The notes under the pieces were generated by a model. The model saw only the letters and a list, made by a program, of their open reading frames with translations, was not told the DNA's origin and ran no database searches. 64,000 bases of DNA from Gracilibacillus caseinilyticus (GTDB lineage Bacteria; Bacillota; Bacilli; Bacillales; Amphibacillaceae), in contig NZ_CP095072.1 of the NCBI RefSeq assembly GCF_022919115.1, positions 310,001 to 374,000 on the forward strand, read 5' to 3'. Shown here in pieces: positions 15,773 to 24,493 of this stretch. Numbering within the stretch: the first letter of the stretch is position 1; the number at the start of each line of letters is the position of its first letter. The position numbers were made by a program, and so were the translations under genes.

Positions 15773-15958
15773 TTAATATTGTCTCCTTCCAATAATGAGA
15801 TAAAGTACTGGTCCGATGATTCCTAACAAAATAATAATGACCGCCCACATTGCTTTCGGGCCATTGGTATGATCTGCTTTTACTAACGAAATAATAGCAA
15901 TAATCATTAACAAAAATTGAATCAAGGCTATTGGTGCGATAACAGGTATAAAATCCAT
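15773..15958 (-). CDS. PLDc_N-domain membrane protein, YxlE-like
   Basis: A 61-residue protein with two membrane segments (about 3-24 and 36-55) and the C-terminal motif IGPVLYLIIGRRQY, typical of the PLDc_N domain. In B. subtilis YxlE is a negative regulator of sigma-Y activity. ATG 15958 has AAGGAGGTGAG before it and is preferred to ATG 15997. First gene of the exporter operon. Confidence 0.8.
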   Translation of the reverse strand: MDFIPVIAPIALIQFLLMIIAIISLVKADHTNGPKAMWAVIIILLGIIGPVLYLIIGRRQY

Positions 15959-16007
15959 GCTACTCACCTCCTTCAATAGATACGTTTTAACATACAATTG
16001 GTTTCAT

Positions 16008-16089
16008 AAGAAAAACTTGGTACTCTCTAAATTTTTACTACGTCGAGCTTCTTCATTGCTAAAATTTAATACTGAATACTTTCCTATCG
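16008..16089. repeat. Dispersed repeat type 2, copy 1
   Basis: This stretch, including AATTTTTACTACGTCGAGCT and TTCATTGCTAAAATTT, recurs in inverted orientation at 47107-47184. It lies between the YxlE-like operon and the terminator of the next gene. Origin unknown. Confidence 0.65.
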
Positions 16090-16096
16090 TATAAAA

Positions 16097-16120
16097 AAGC
16101 ACACCTGTTAAGGTATGCTT
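16097..16120 (-). terminator. Terminator of the DDAH-family gene
   Basis: AAGCACACCT pairs with AGGTATGCTT (one mismatch, 4-nt loop). Read on the minus strand it is followed by TTTTTTATACG. It overlaps the stop codon. Confidence 0.65.
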
Positions 16121-16946
16121 ACGCTCGTTCTATCGGAAACGTGCAACAACGAAAAGAACCACCAGATTTAATTATTTCAGAAAAATCAACCTCGATTACA
16201 TCAAAACCTTTATCTGTCAGGTTTTGATTGACCTGCTTGTTGACAGGTAGTGAGATTACCTTATAATCACCAATCGAGAATACATTCGTCCCTAACGAAA
16301 ATTGTTCTTCCTCTGTTACTTCAATTAAATCGTAATGCTGACGAAGCTTCGCCAGATCCTCCTCGCTGAACGCTTGCGGATAGATAAGGCCAGTCGTTTC
16401 GCTGACAAGATTGAAGCAACAATCGAGATGAAGAATATCTTCACGAATTTGCAAAGGGTTCACTTTTCGGTCTGGTAAACTTTTTTGCAGTTCTACAATC
16501 GCACTCTCATCCGTCCGTTTACTTACACCTACCCAAACATGATCTCCCGCTACGACCACATCGCCACCTTCAATTGATCCACCCAGTGCCGGGCTGTACG
16601 GGATCTGGTGCTCGTCTAGCAATTGTTGGAGCGTGTTAACCTCCGCCTTGCGAATATCACGGCTCATTTCTGCGGTATACAAAGTATTTCCGATTGTAAA
16701 TCCAATATCCCTTGTAAAAACCTGTTCGTTAAGATTCGGATCAGCGGGCAATTCCAACACGTTTACCTGATGCTTTCTTAACGTTTCGATAAAATGCTGA
16801 TGCTGCTTCATCGCAATTGGAATGTCAATGTTCTCGTCCTCATAAAACTTCTGTGTCTCATTAATAACTTTTTTAATTTCCATGTATTGAGGCGGGCAGA
16901 CAATGACCTGCTTTAATCGATCATATTCATTGTGCTGTTTAATCAT
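16119..16946 (-). CDS. Dimethylarginine dimethylaminohydrolase (DDAH)/arginine-deiminase superfamily protein
   Basis: A 275-residue amidinotransferase-fold hydrolase: TRDIGF (substrate Asp/Arg region), SIEGGDVV, catalytic His in LHLDCCFN, and catalytic Cys in GGSFRCCTFP near the C terminus. It resembles B. subtilis YkgA. Likely acts on arginine-like guanidino compounds; the exact substrate cannot be read. ATG 16946 has GGGGGGC before it and fits family length; the longer frame to 17030 adds an unrelated basic N terminus. Confidence 0.85.
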   Translation of the reverse strand: MIKQHNEYDRLKQVIVCPPQYMEIKKVINETQKFYEDENIDIPIAMKQHQHFIETLRKHQVNVLELPADPNLNEQVFTRDIGFTIGNTLYTAEMSRDIRKAEVNTLQQLLDEHQIPYSPALGGSIEGGDVVVAGDHVWVGVSKRTDESAIVELQKSLPDRKVNPLQIREDILHLDCCFNLVSETTGLIYPQAFSEEDLAKLRQHYDLIEVTEEEQFSLGTNVFSIGDYKVISLPVNKQVNQNLTDKGFDVIEVDFSEIIKSGGSFRCCTFPIERA

Positions 16947-17133
16947 GGATAAAGCCCCCCTAACGATATTTTTTTCTACGGACAACCGTTTTTGTTTTTG
17001 TTTAGTATACCATACCACATAAGAAATCATGTGAGCAGAAAGTCTGTTACTATATCTGACAATTCTATTTGATGCATTTGAAATACATGTTATTCTCTTA
17101 TTAACTTAAATCAAACAAGAGGAGGGTATTCCA

Positions 17134-17208
17134 TTGAATCGTAAACGGATGCAGAATCCGAATATCTTTACTTGTGTTGTCTTGACTTTTAAATTGATGT
17201 TCAGATAA
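17134..17208 (+). CDS. Micro-peptide 1 of a tandem pair (24 aa)
   Basis: TTG start after GAGGAGGG. The peptide is a basic N terminus followed by NPNIFTCVVLTFKLMFR. It aligns with the next gene over its whole length: both contain NPN-(I/L)-FTC-x2-LTF-(K/R)-LMF. Two copies with strong ribosome binding sites, similar protein and different DNA argue that this is translated. One hydrophobic segment with a cysteine suggests membrane association. I do not know the family. Confidence 0.7.
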   Translation: MNRKRMQNPNIFTCVVLTFKLMFR

Positions 17209-17249
17209 TTATTCGATTTGCTAAAACGCAAATGAAGGAGGATCATTCA

Positions 17250-17321
17250 ATGAAAAACCCGAAAAGAAAAAACCCAAACCTGTTTACTTGCATCATTTTA
17301 ACATTTCGTCTCATGTTTTAG
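17250..17321 (+). CDS. Micro-peptide 2 of a tandem pair (23 aa)
   Basis: ATG start after AAGGAGGATC. MKNPKRKNPN then LFTCIILTFRLMF and stop. Paralogous to the preceding 24-aa gene, 41 bp downstream. Substitutions between copies are conservative (I/L, V/I, K/R), as expected under selection on the protein. A positively charged head and hydrophobic tail could suit a membrane-active peptide, a type I toxin-like product or a regulatory peptide; none is demonstrated. Confidence 0.72.
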   Translation: MKNPKRKNPNLFTCIILTFRLMF

Positions 17322-17429
17322 TAATGAAATGGACAAATCTTTCATATGATAAAACAATATTCCAAGCAAGTACGAATGGTTCGTTAAAAAACTGCCATTC
17401 GTGCTTATTTATTTGCCCGGCAAATTTTT

Positions 17430-17555
17430 ATGGCCACTTTTTGATGTTATATGGCCGCTTTTTATCATTTAATGGCCACTTTCGTTAGTTTTATGGTCAC
17501 TTTTCATCTTTTTATGGCCACTTTCACTATTTTTATGGCCACTTCATCATTATAT
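17430..17555. repeat. Six-copy 21-bp tandem repeat
   Basis: Units beginning ATGGCCACTTT start at 17430, 17451, 17472, 17493, 17514 and 17535, exactly 21 bp apart. The first 10-11 bases are conserved and the T-rich remainder is variable. It lies between the micro-peptides and the end of clpE. The 21-bp period would be coding-compatible, but frames through it are short and lack start signals. Confidence 0.9.
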
Positions 17556-17562
17556 GTAAAAA

Positions 17563-17586
17563 AGCACTAGCTAATCAGCTAGTGCT
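17563..17586 (-). terminator. Terminator of clpE
   Basis: A perfect 10-bp stem AGCACTAGCT/AGCTAGTGCT with a 4-nt loop. On the minus strand it is followed by TTTTTACATA. It overlaps the last codons of clpE. Confidence 0.8.
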
Positions 17587-19701
17587 TTTGCGAACAACGA
17601 TATCTTCGTTTTCATATACAACCTCTACTTTTGTAACATCCTCTTCTTCTAAAACAACATCAGTAATGCCGTTTTCGACCTTGTCCTGGATCACCCGACG
17701 CAGTGGACGAGCACCGAATCGTGGATCATATCCTTTATCAGCTAGGAATTTCTTAGCATCTTCACTGACGGTAATTTCAAGCTCTGCTTCTTCTAATTGT
17801 TCCGTTAGTTCATTGATCATTAAGTCAACAATTTTCAGTAAGTTGTCCTGTGTCAATTCGTTGAATGGAATGATCGCATCAAAACGGTTCAAGAATTCTG
17901 GTTTGAAGTATGCCCCTAAGTTTTCCAACGTAGAAACTGCTTCATTATTGTCACTGTTAAAGCCAACAGTAATATTCTTTGTTCCCGTTCCAGCATTACT
18001 TGTCATGATAATGACTGCATCTTTAAAGCTGACGGTTCTGCCATGACTGTCAGTTAAATGACCATCTTCCATGATTTGCAGGAACATGTGCTGTACATCC
18101 GGATGAGCTTTTTCGATTTCATCTAATAAAATCAAGCTGTACGGATTGCGGCGAACTTTTTCCGTTAATTGTCCTGCTTCTTCATGACCGACATAACCTG
18201 GTGGTGAACCAATGATTTTAGAAACCGTGTGTTTCTCCATGTACTCACTCATATCAAGACGAATCATCGCCTCTTTCGTACCAAACAATTCTTCAGCAAG
18301 TGCTTTGGTCAATTCGGTTTTACCAACACCTGTAGGTCCTACAAAAAGGAAAGAACCAATCGGACGATGTTTGGATTTCAAGCCGGCACGACTACGACGA
18401 ACAGCTTTGGCTACTTTTTCTACGGCTACTTCTTGTCCAATTACTTTTTCGCCTAAGTTAGTTGCTAAATGCTTCATTTTAGACTGTTCGTCTGATTGAA
18501 TTTTTCGAACGGGGATACCCGTTTTTTCTTCAATGATTAATTGAATTTCTTCTACTGTTACTTCCGCTTTTGGAGCTTCTTTTGTTTCTGCTAACTTTTT
18601 CTCAAGCTTAATTTCCTGATGGCGCAGATTGGCTGCACGCTCATAGTCTTCTCTTTCGGCTGCTTCTGTTTTTTCCTTGGCAATTTCGTCTAAACGTTTT
18701 TGAATCGCCTCATCATCTGATTCACTGACATCAAGATTTAGTCTGGCACCAGCTTCATCAATTAAATCAATTGCCTTATCTGGAAGGAAACGATCTTGAA
18801 TATATCGTTTCGATAAGTTAACTGCTGCCCGAAGCACGTCATCCGAATAGCTTACTTTATGAAACTTCTCATAACGATCTCTTAAGCCTTGCAAAATTTG
18901 TTCCGCTTCGGCTAAGGTTGGCTCCTTCACCATGATTGGCTGGAAACGTCGCTCTAATGCCGCGTCTTTTTCAATCTGACGATACTCTTTCAATGTGGTG
19001 GCACCGATTAATTGCAATTCACCTCGTGCTAGTGCGGGCTTCAGAATGTTTCCGGCATCCATCTGAGAGCCTTCAGCTGTTCCAGCACCAACGAGTAGAT
19101 GAACTTCATCGACGAAAAGAATTACATTTTGGCGCTCTTGCAATTCTGAGACTAATTGTTTCATACGTTCCTCAAATTGACCACGAACTCCGGTATTTGC
19201 AACCAGTGATGCTACATCTAATATATAAATTTCTTTATCTAGCAATTTAGAAGGAACATTTCCTTCGGTTGCTTTCAACGCTAGTCCTTCTGCTATAGCC
19301 GTTTTACCAACACCAGGTTCCCCAATCAACACTGGATTGTTTTTATTACGGCGGTTTAGTGTTTCAATGACACGTTTCACTTCCTGATCACGACCGATAA
19401 CGGGATCAATCAAGCCAGCTCTAGCTGCATCTGTTAAGTTTTTCCCTAACTGATCTAGTAAGCCGTTGCCTTTTCCACCTTGTTTCTTGTGGGTGTGTGT
19501 CTGTGCTTGGCCAGAACCATTTGCTGATCCGTTAAAGAAGTCACTTAAGTCCTGCCCACCGAACATTCCTGAAGGTTGTTTCATTTGATTTTTTATATCG
19601 TTAAAGCAAGTTTCGCATACATGTAGAGATTCTGTTTGATTATTAAATCGAAGGTTCACATTAATCGTTGCTTCGCGAGTTCCACAATGTTGACATTTCA
19701 T
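17575..19701 (-). CDS. clpE: ATP-dependent Clp protease ATP-binding subunit ClpE
   Basis: A 708-residue HSP100 unfoldase. An N-terminal zinc finger (C3, C6, C29, C32) defines ClpE rather than ClpC. AAA module 1 has GEPGVGKT (127-134). A UvrB/C-type motif ([17 protein letters not shown]) sits in the middle region, and AAA module 2 has [14 protein letters not shown] tripeptide in the NITVGFNS loop should dock ClpP. It unfolds damaged proteins for ClpP in the cytoplasm after heat stress. The promoter carries CtsR boxes. Start ATG 19701 with GGAGGAATG upstream. Monocistronic. Confidence 0.95.
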   Translation of the reverse strand: MKCQHCGTREATINVNLRFNNQTESLHVCETCFNDIKNQMKQPSGMFGGQDLSDFFNGSANGSGQAQTHTHKKQGGKGNGLLDQLGKNLTDAARAGLIDPVIGRDQEVKRVIETLNRRNKNNPVLIGEPGVGKTAIAEGLALKATEGNVPSKLLDKEIYILDVASLVANTGVRGQFEERMKQLVSELQERQNVILFVDEVHLLVGAGTAEGSQMDAGNILKPALARGELQLIGATTLKEYRQIEKDAALERRFQPIMVKEPTLAEAEQILQGLRDRYEKFHKVSYSDDVLRAAVNLSKRYIQDRFLPDKAIDLIDEAGARLNLDVSESDDEAIQKRLDEIAKEKTEAAEREDYERAANLRHQEIKLEKKLAETKEAPKAEVTVEEIQLIIEEKTGIPVRKIQSDEQSKMKHLATNLGEKVIGQEVAVEKVAKAVRRSRAGLKSKHRPIGSFLFVGPTGVGKTELTKALAEELFGTKEAMIRLDMSEYMEKHTVSKIIGSPPGYVGHEEAGQLTEKVRRNPYSLILLDEIEKAHPDVQHMFLQIMEDGHLTDSHGRTVSFKDAVIIMTSNAGTGTKNITVGFNSDNNEAVSTLENLGAYFKPEFLNRFDAIIPFNELTQDNLLKIVDLMINELTEQLEEAELEITVSEDAKKFLADKGYDPRFGARPLRRVIQDKVENGITDVVLEEEDVTKVEVVYENEDIVVRKSTS

Positions 19702-19736
19702 TTGTCATTCCTCCTTCAATTAGTGAAAAGATCAAA

Positions 19737-19801
19737 TTTGACTTTGACTATATTTGACCTTTCTTATTTTCTATTATAATCTGACCTTTTTTGACTTTCA
19801 A
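19737..19801 (-). promoter_or_regulatory. clpE promoter with two CtsR operators
   Basis: On the minus strand TTGAAA (19796-19801) and TATAAT (19773-19778) are 17 bp apart. CtsR heptad pairs (A/GGTCAAA-N3-A/GGTCAAA) lie at 19780-19796, filling the spacer, and at 19743-19759 just downstream of the -10, with an extra abutting heptad at 19737-19743. This is the classic arrangement for CtsR repression of clp genes. Confidence 0.9.
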
Positions 19802-19824
19802 GATCTTTGCTCAAAATTTTTTTG

Positions 19825-20222
19825 AAGTATGCAAACTAGCTTAGTGGTAATTTTGAAATGATTCATGCGCTGGGAGATTGCTCGGGCCAATCATTTCGCG
19901 TACTGTGGGGCGCGGATGAAGCTATTGTTTAAGCTCTACAACTGATGTAACAGGGAGCATTTTGGCTGAACCATAAGTGCCCATACGTTATCCTAATTAT
20001 GAATAATGCATAGAACCACTGCTATTAGCTGTATCTATCGTTGTAGAACTTCCATAAAGGGTAGAAAATATACGAAGACTCCCCTCATGACGCAGGTCGC
20101 ATCCCGCAGGAAAGCGGGTTTTTCTTTCTGAGGAAGCAGATCGACGTCCCCCAGGAAGCCGGAGCTTTGCTACGAATATTAAACATTTCAAAATTTCCAC
20201 TTCCACTTTATATAAACCGTAA
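19825..20222. repeat. Dispersed intergenic repeat, copy A (eroded)
   Basis: It contains the family's internal landmarks: AGTGGTAATTTTGAAATG near the left end, TTTCGCGT, a GTAGAAAATATACGAAGACTC block, GGAGCTTTGCTA and CATTTCAAAATT near the right end. The terminal repeats are degenerate (right TATAAACCGTA). It fills most of the gap between clpE and the 24-aa gene. Confidence 0.65.
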
Positions 20223-20271
20223 ACCATACTTTCAAATAACTGTGTTTATTTACTTCCCTTACTAACAACAA

Positions 20272-20312
20272 AAACCCTGGATACGCTTTACCAACAAGCA
20301 TATCCAGGGTTT
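20272..20312 (-). terminator. Terminator of the 24-aa membrane peptide gene
   Basis: AAACCCTGGATA (20272-20283) pairs with TATCCAGGGTTT (20301-20312), with inner GCTT/AAGC. On the minus strand TTGTTGTTAGT follows. Confidence 0.8.
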
Positions 20313-20334
20313 CAATCATCTATTCAGTTCTCTG

Positions 20335-20409
20335 TTACATCGCGACACTAAAAGGAATAAAAATCAACAACAATGCTAAAGCCAGTGACCACATTAATTC
20401 TTTTAGCAC
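20335..20409 (-). CDS. 24-aa single-span membrane peptide
   Basis: GTG start preceded by AGGGGGATATCT. The product reads MLKELMWSLALALLLIFIPF then SVAM: almost entirely one hydrophobic helix after a short charged head. A strong terminator follows 22 bp after the stop, so it is a complete minimal transcription unit. Unknown; it resembles small hydrophobic stress or type I toxin-like peptides in form only. Confidence 0.6.
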   Translation of the reverse strand: MLKELMWSLALALLLIFIPFSVAM

Positions 20410-20572
20410 AGATATCCCCCTAGTAAACTTTTAATCTAGCATACCATACAACCTGCATTCTGCCCGTGATTCGCGAGAAACATTACAAAAACTTTACAAA
20501 ATGATCAACTTTCCGTCTGGATGTATTTGTGCTACACTAAAGGTAATCAGGAAAAAAGGAGTTGTTTCGAAT

Positions 20573-21913
20573 ATGACAACTATCCAGCTTATGCATCACA
20601 AAAAAACAACACCCGCTACTGTATCGAATATGTGGGTCTATCGCCAAGCAAAACTCATAGAAGTCCAGGTGACGAATAACCAAACGTACTTCTTATTTTT
20701 CTATAAAGACCGCTATATTAACGCAAAAAAAACAACTGCTATACGTCTGACATCCTTTCTAAAATATGCACTCAGAAATGGCCACTCATTTGAAGATGAT
20801 CATCCTCTTACCAAAGCATTGCTTTCCAAAGATGAAGTATACCGACTTACTTCCAACAATCATATGTTTCAAAAGCTTAATGACAAATATAGTGAAACAG
20901 AAATGCTCTATGTTCTTGCGATGTTTGATAATTATATCGATGAGAAAAAAATCCAGGCACAATGCAAAAAAGCCTTTTATCACCATCGACGCAACGGCTC
21001 ACTCTTGAAAGCTTACCGTTTACTTGTCAATTATGTTCAGGTCCGCCCGAATGACACGTTCGCCAAGGATATGCTCCATCACTTTGACTTTCAGAAGTAC
21101 AGCGAAATGTATAAAAACATTGACAGACTAACAGAACAGTGGTCTGATCCCCTCTACTTGGAATCCATGTTCTTTGACCAAAATTACCCTAAATCAGTCA
21201 TAAATTCACTATTACGACAATACGATATAGATAATCGTCAATTTGATCAGTTGTACTTGTATTTTGTCACTCGTTCCGCCTTAACATCTATGACGTCGGT
21301 TGCGCCGCTGACTGAGAAATTGCTTAACAAGCCTGATCAGATTGTATTTTGGGAGAAAATGCTTGATCATTATCAGAAACCGGATGACATCATCGCAAAA
21401 CTGGTGGAGCTGGGCGGATATCTCTCCATTTTACGATTTCACTTGAAAGAAGATAGCGAACCCGATCTGACACTTTTCGAAACAGCCATCGAGAAAATGT
21501 CATCACAGGAGCTTACCAGTCATTATCAACAAGTACTTGCTAAAATTTTGACAATGTACCGGGATGATACCGTTCAATTAGAAAAGGTATTACAGCATAC
21601 CATCAAAAAGTTACTACCCGTTCTCTCACTTAATGAGATATTACATTACCTGGATACTACAGAGCTACCGATTATTAAGAAGCTGAAGAAAATGAGGCAA
21701 TTATCGGATAACCCTGATCAGCAATTTGCCTTAGGTGAAATCTATTATGACTTGGAGCAATATGATAAAGCTATTGCCTGTTTTGAATGGGAAATGGAGT
21801 TATCTCCGAATGATCCAGCGCCTATCCAATATCTCTACAAGAGTTACGTGGCAAAAGGCGACAAAGAACAAGCTAACACGTATAAACAGCTGATGGTCAA
21901 CATTCCATCTTAA
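20573..21913 (+). CDS. TPR-repeat protein of unknown function
   Basis: A 446-residue soluble protein. The N terminus (MTTIQLMHHKKTTPATVS ... YFLFFYKDRYINAKKTTAIRL) is beta-rich; the rest is helical, and residues about 385-440 form two clear TPR units (LGEIYYDLEQYDKAIACFEWEMELSPND). ATG 20573 with AAAGGAG upstream is preferred to ATG 20501. It converges on the glycosylase gene with a 4-nt overlap of the stops. I do not recognise a named family. Confidence 0.75.
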   Translation: MTTIQLMHHKKTTPATVSNMWVYRQAKLIEVQVTNNQTYFLFFYKDRYINAKKTTAIRLTSFLKYALRNGHSFEDDHPLTKALLSKDEVYRLTSNNHMFQKLNDKYSETEMLYVLAMFDNYIDEKKIQAQCKKAFYHHRRNGSLLKAYRLLVNYVQVRPNDTFAKDMLHHFDFQKYSEMYKNIDRLTEQWSDPLYLESMFFDQNYPKSVINSLLRQYDIDNRQFDQLYLYFVTRSALTSMTSVAPLTEKLLNKPDQIVFWEKMLDHYQKPDDIIAKLVELGGYLSILRFHLKEDSEPDLTLFETAIEKMSSQELTSHYQQVLAKILTMYRDDTVQLEKVLQHTIKKLLPVLSLNEILHYLDTTELPIIKKLKKMRQLSDNPDQQFALGEIYYDLEQYDKAIACFEWEMELSPNDPAPIQYLYKSYVAKGDKEQANTYKQLMVNIPS

Positions 21914-22782
21914 GGCTCTTCAATACTCCGCCATAAAGTCATGGCAGCATAAGAGCGATATGGTTTCCATAACTGGTTCCATTCCTCTAATTGCTGTGCT
22001 GTCGGTTTCTTATCAAGTCCAAAGTATTGTTTGAGCGCATTCTGAACCCCGATGTCGCTTGACGGAAAGTGGTCCTGCCTTCCGAGTGAGAACATCAGCC
22101 AGTTTTGAGCAGTCCATGCACCAATGCCACGAATTTTCACTAATTCCTTCATAACTTCCTGATCTGTTTTGTCATAGAAGGAATATAGATCTAATTCGTC
22201 ATCAACGATTTTCTTTGCCGTATCTATCACATATTCTGCCTTACGACGGCTAAATTGCATGTCCTGCAGCTCTTGATATGGAATCTTTGCCACTAGCTCT
22301 GGTGTAGGATAAAACCACACATCATCGACTTTTTCACCGTAAGTGGTGACAAATCGCAATGTCAAAACTTGCGCAAATGACATATTTAATTGCTGATGGA
22401 TAATTGTTTTCACTAAGTTGCTAAAAGGATCAAACTCCCGAATCAATGGTGTAGCGGGATATTGATCGAACAAAACGGCCAAATCTGTTTCTTTAAAAAA
22501 TTGACCAATTTTGTTTAAATCCTGATCCCAAGCAAAAATCGCAGCAATCCTTGCAATCAGATCATCTTTTCTCTGTACAAGCTGTCCTTCTATTAGAAAG
22601 CACGGGGCTTCTGTCGTACCAGTTGCCGTCACTGTGACCACATGTTTTTCATCTGAGATTCGGATCGGTACAAACACACGGCGTTTTTCCATATCAACAT
22701 AATTGAGATTATCCATGTCCATCCGGAACAGCAGATAATCAAAATCATAAGGCATAGTCAATGCTATTTCTTCTTGCCACAT
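21910..22782 (-). CDS. DNA-3-methyladenine glycosylase (AlkA/YfjP-like)
   Basis: A 290-residue HhH-GPD superfamily glycosylase. The helix-hairpin-helix LVKIRGIGAWTAQNW (about 215-230) and catalytic Asp in PSSDIGVQNAL follow at usual spacing. It excises alkylated purines in base excision repair. It resembles B. subtilis YfjP (about 287 aa). GAGAGG precedes the ATG. Confidence 0.88.
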   Translation of the reverse strand: MWQEEIALTMPYDFDYLLFRMDMDNLNYVDMEKRRVFVPIRISDEKHVVTVTATGTTEAPCFLIEGQLVQRKDDLIARIAAIFAWDQDLNKIGQFFKETDLAVLFDQYPATPLIREFDPFSNLVKTIIHQQLNMSFAQVLTLRFVTTYGEKVDDVWFYPTPELVAKIPYQELQDMQFSRRKAEYVIDTAKKIVDDELDLYSFYDKTDQEVMKELVKIRGIGAWTAQNWLMFSLGRQDHFPSSDIGVQNALKQYFGLDKKPTAQQLEEWNQLWKPYRSYAAMTLWRSIEEP

Positions 22783-22807
22783 AATAATATCCTCTCAATT
22801 TTTAATA

Positions 22808-22837
22808 TTCAGATTTATTATTCTATTATGGTATAAT
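22808..22837 (+). promoter_or_regulatory. Extended -10 promoter of ppx
   Basis: TGGTATAAT ends at 22837 (TATAAT 22832-22837 with an upstream TG). A weak -35 TTCAGA (22808-22813) lies 18 bp upstream. The AGGGTG ribosome binding site of ppx lies about 25 bp downstream. Confidence 0.6.
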
Positions 22838-22871
22838 GTAGCAAAATCTACAACCAATACAGGGTGATAAA

Positions 22872-24398
22872 ATGAAGAAGCAGTACTATGCCATTATTGA
22901 CATCGGATCCAATACGATGCGACTTGTCATATATTTAAGGGAAAAAGGCGGAAAGTTAAAAGAAGTGGAGAATGTAAAGGCTGTTGCCAGACTTCGAACT
23001 TTCTTAAATGATGATAATACACTGACACAATCCGGAATTGACCGTTTAGTATCGACATTACAAAGCTTTCAAGATGTATTAGCAACCTATCAGCTGCAGG
23101 AAGTTGTCTGTTTAGCAACCGCTACAATCAGACAAGCTGACAACAAAGAAGAAATCGTCCTGCAGGCGGAAGCCAACACGGGAATCACGATCCGAATTTT
23201 AACTGAAAAGGAAGAAGCCTATTATGGCTATTTAGCAGTGGTGAATTCAACATCCGTCACAACCGGTATTACAGTTGATATCGGTGGCGGAAGTACAGAG
23301 GTAACGTATTTTAAAGATCGCGAATTAATAGAAGCGCACAGTTTTTCTTTCGGTGCCTTGACATTAAAAGAGTTCTTCTCAAAACCGATACCATCAGAAG
23401 CAGAATTAAAAGAATTACGCCATTATTTGTCCGAGCAATTCTCAACACTTCCTTGGCTCTGCAATAAGGAAGTACCGTTAATTGCCATCGGCGGGAGTGC
23501 ACGGAACTTAGTACAGATTGATCAAAACTTGAAAGAATATCCGTTAGCTGGCCAACACCAGTATAAGATGTACGATACAGATATTAAGCAAGTGAGTAAT
23601 TACTTAACAACATTAAAGCCAGATAAACTCTCCAAGGTCGAGGGGCTGTCAAAAGACCGTGCCGACATTATTATACCTGCAATCGAAGTATTCCACAGCT
23701 TGTATCAGATTATTCAGGCGGACTGCTTTATATTAAGCAGAAAAGGGTTAAGAGACGGCGTGTTTTTTGAGCAGCTGTCAAAGGAAATCGGTTCTGTTCT
23801 TTTTCCTAATGTGTTAGAGGACAGTATTCAGGAATTGATTACCGATTATAGTCTGGACACAAAGCAAATTGTCCACGTGCAATATTTAACTCGCAAATTG
23901 TTTCAATATTTGAAGGAAAATAGTCTGATTCATTTGGACAAACAGGATTGGAAGCTGCTGAAAAGAGCCAGCTACTTGTGTAACTTAGGTGAATATATTG
24001 ATGCTGAAGCCAGTGCGCAACACACCTTCTATTTACTCGCAAACCGAACGATTGACGGATTGATGCACAAGGATCGGTTACGAATCGCCTTAATTGCATC
24101 TTACAAAAACAAAACCATTTTCAAACAATTTATTCGGCCCTATAAAACTTGGTTTTTAAAGGAAGAACGCAAAAAACTCAGACATTTGGGGGCCATTCTT
24201 AAGTTCAGTTACTGCCTGGATGCTACAAGACGTCAAGTGGTGAGAGATATAACATTTGACCACCAGAAAGATACCTTAGTGATTGAACTTCACTGCAATG
24301 GTGATGCCGCACCAGAAGAGTATCAATCCGAAAAACAAAAAAAGCACTTGGAAAAAGCGATCAAAAAAGAAGTTATTTTACGTTTCATAACTTCGTAA
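22872..24398 (+). CDS. ppx: Exopolyphosphatase, Ppx/GppA family
   Basis: A 508-residue protein with ASKHA phosphate-binding loops IDIGSNTMRLVIY (10-22) and VDIGGGSTEVTYF (about 136-148), then an HD-like C-terminal domain (330-508). It hydrolyses terminal phosphate from polyphosphate, and some members also hydrolyse pppGpp. Adjacent to ppk1, so the pair sets polyphosphate levels. AGGGTG precedes the ATG. Confidence 0.92.
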   Translation: MKKQYYAIIDIGSNTMRLVIYLREKGGKLKEVENVKAVARLRTFLNDDNTLTQSGIDRLVSTLQSFQDVLATYQLQEVVCLATATIRQADNKEEIVLQAEANTGITIRILTEKEEAYYGYLAVVNSTSVTTGITVDIGGGSTEVTYFKDRELIEAHSFSFGALTLKEFFSKPIPSEAELKELRHYLSEQFSTLPWLCNKEVPLIAIGGSARNLVQIDQNLKEYPLAGQHQYKMYDTDIKQVSNYLTTLKPDKLSKVEGLSKDRADIIIPAIEVFHSLYQIIQADCFILSRKGLRDGVFFEQLSKEIGSVLFPNVLEDSIQELITDYSLDTKQIVHVQYLTRKLFQYLKENSLIHLDKQDWKLLKRASYLCNLGEYIDAEASAQHTFYLLANRTIDGLMHKDRLRIALIASYKNKTIFKQFIRPYKTWFLKEERKKLRHLGAILKFSYCLDATRRQVVRDITFDHQKDTLVIELHCNGDAAPEEYQSEKQKKHLEKAIKKEVILRFITS

Positions 24399-24405
24399 AT
24401 CTAAT

Positions 24406-24459
24406 TTAACAAAAAATATACATTATCTTAACAAAACTCAAACCACTTTGCGTTATGAT
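24406..24459 (+). promoter_or_regulatory. ppk1 promoter with PhoP-box-like repeats
   Basis: Hexamers TTAACA (24406), TATACA (24417), TTAACA (24428) and CAAACC (24439) start exactly 11 bp apart, the spacing of B. subtilis PhoP~P boxes (TT(A/C/T)ACA with 5-bp gaps). A -10 TATGAT follows at 24454-24459. There is no good -35, as expected for an activated promoter. Confidence 0.65.
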
Positions 24460-24493
24460 GAATAAGAAGATTGTCGAAAAAGGATGATGTCTG

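Noticed and set aside
17288..17488. 66-codon frame over the 21-bp repeats
   Set aside because: Overlaps micro-peptide 2 out of frame, has no ribosome binding site, and ends within the array. Treated as non-coding repeat.
17430..17555. CRISPR array
   Set aside because: 21-bp period with only about 11 conserved bases, no spacers of constant length and no cas genes.
19997..20227. 76-codon minus-strand frame
   Set aside because: Inside eroded repeat copy A and without start signals.
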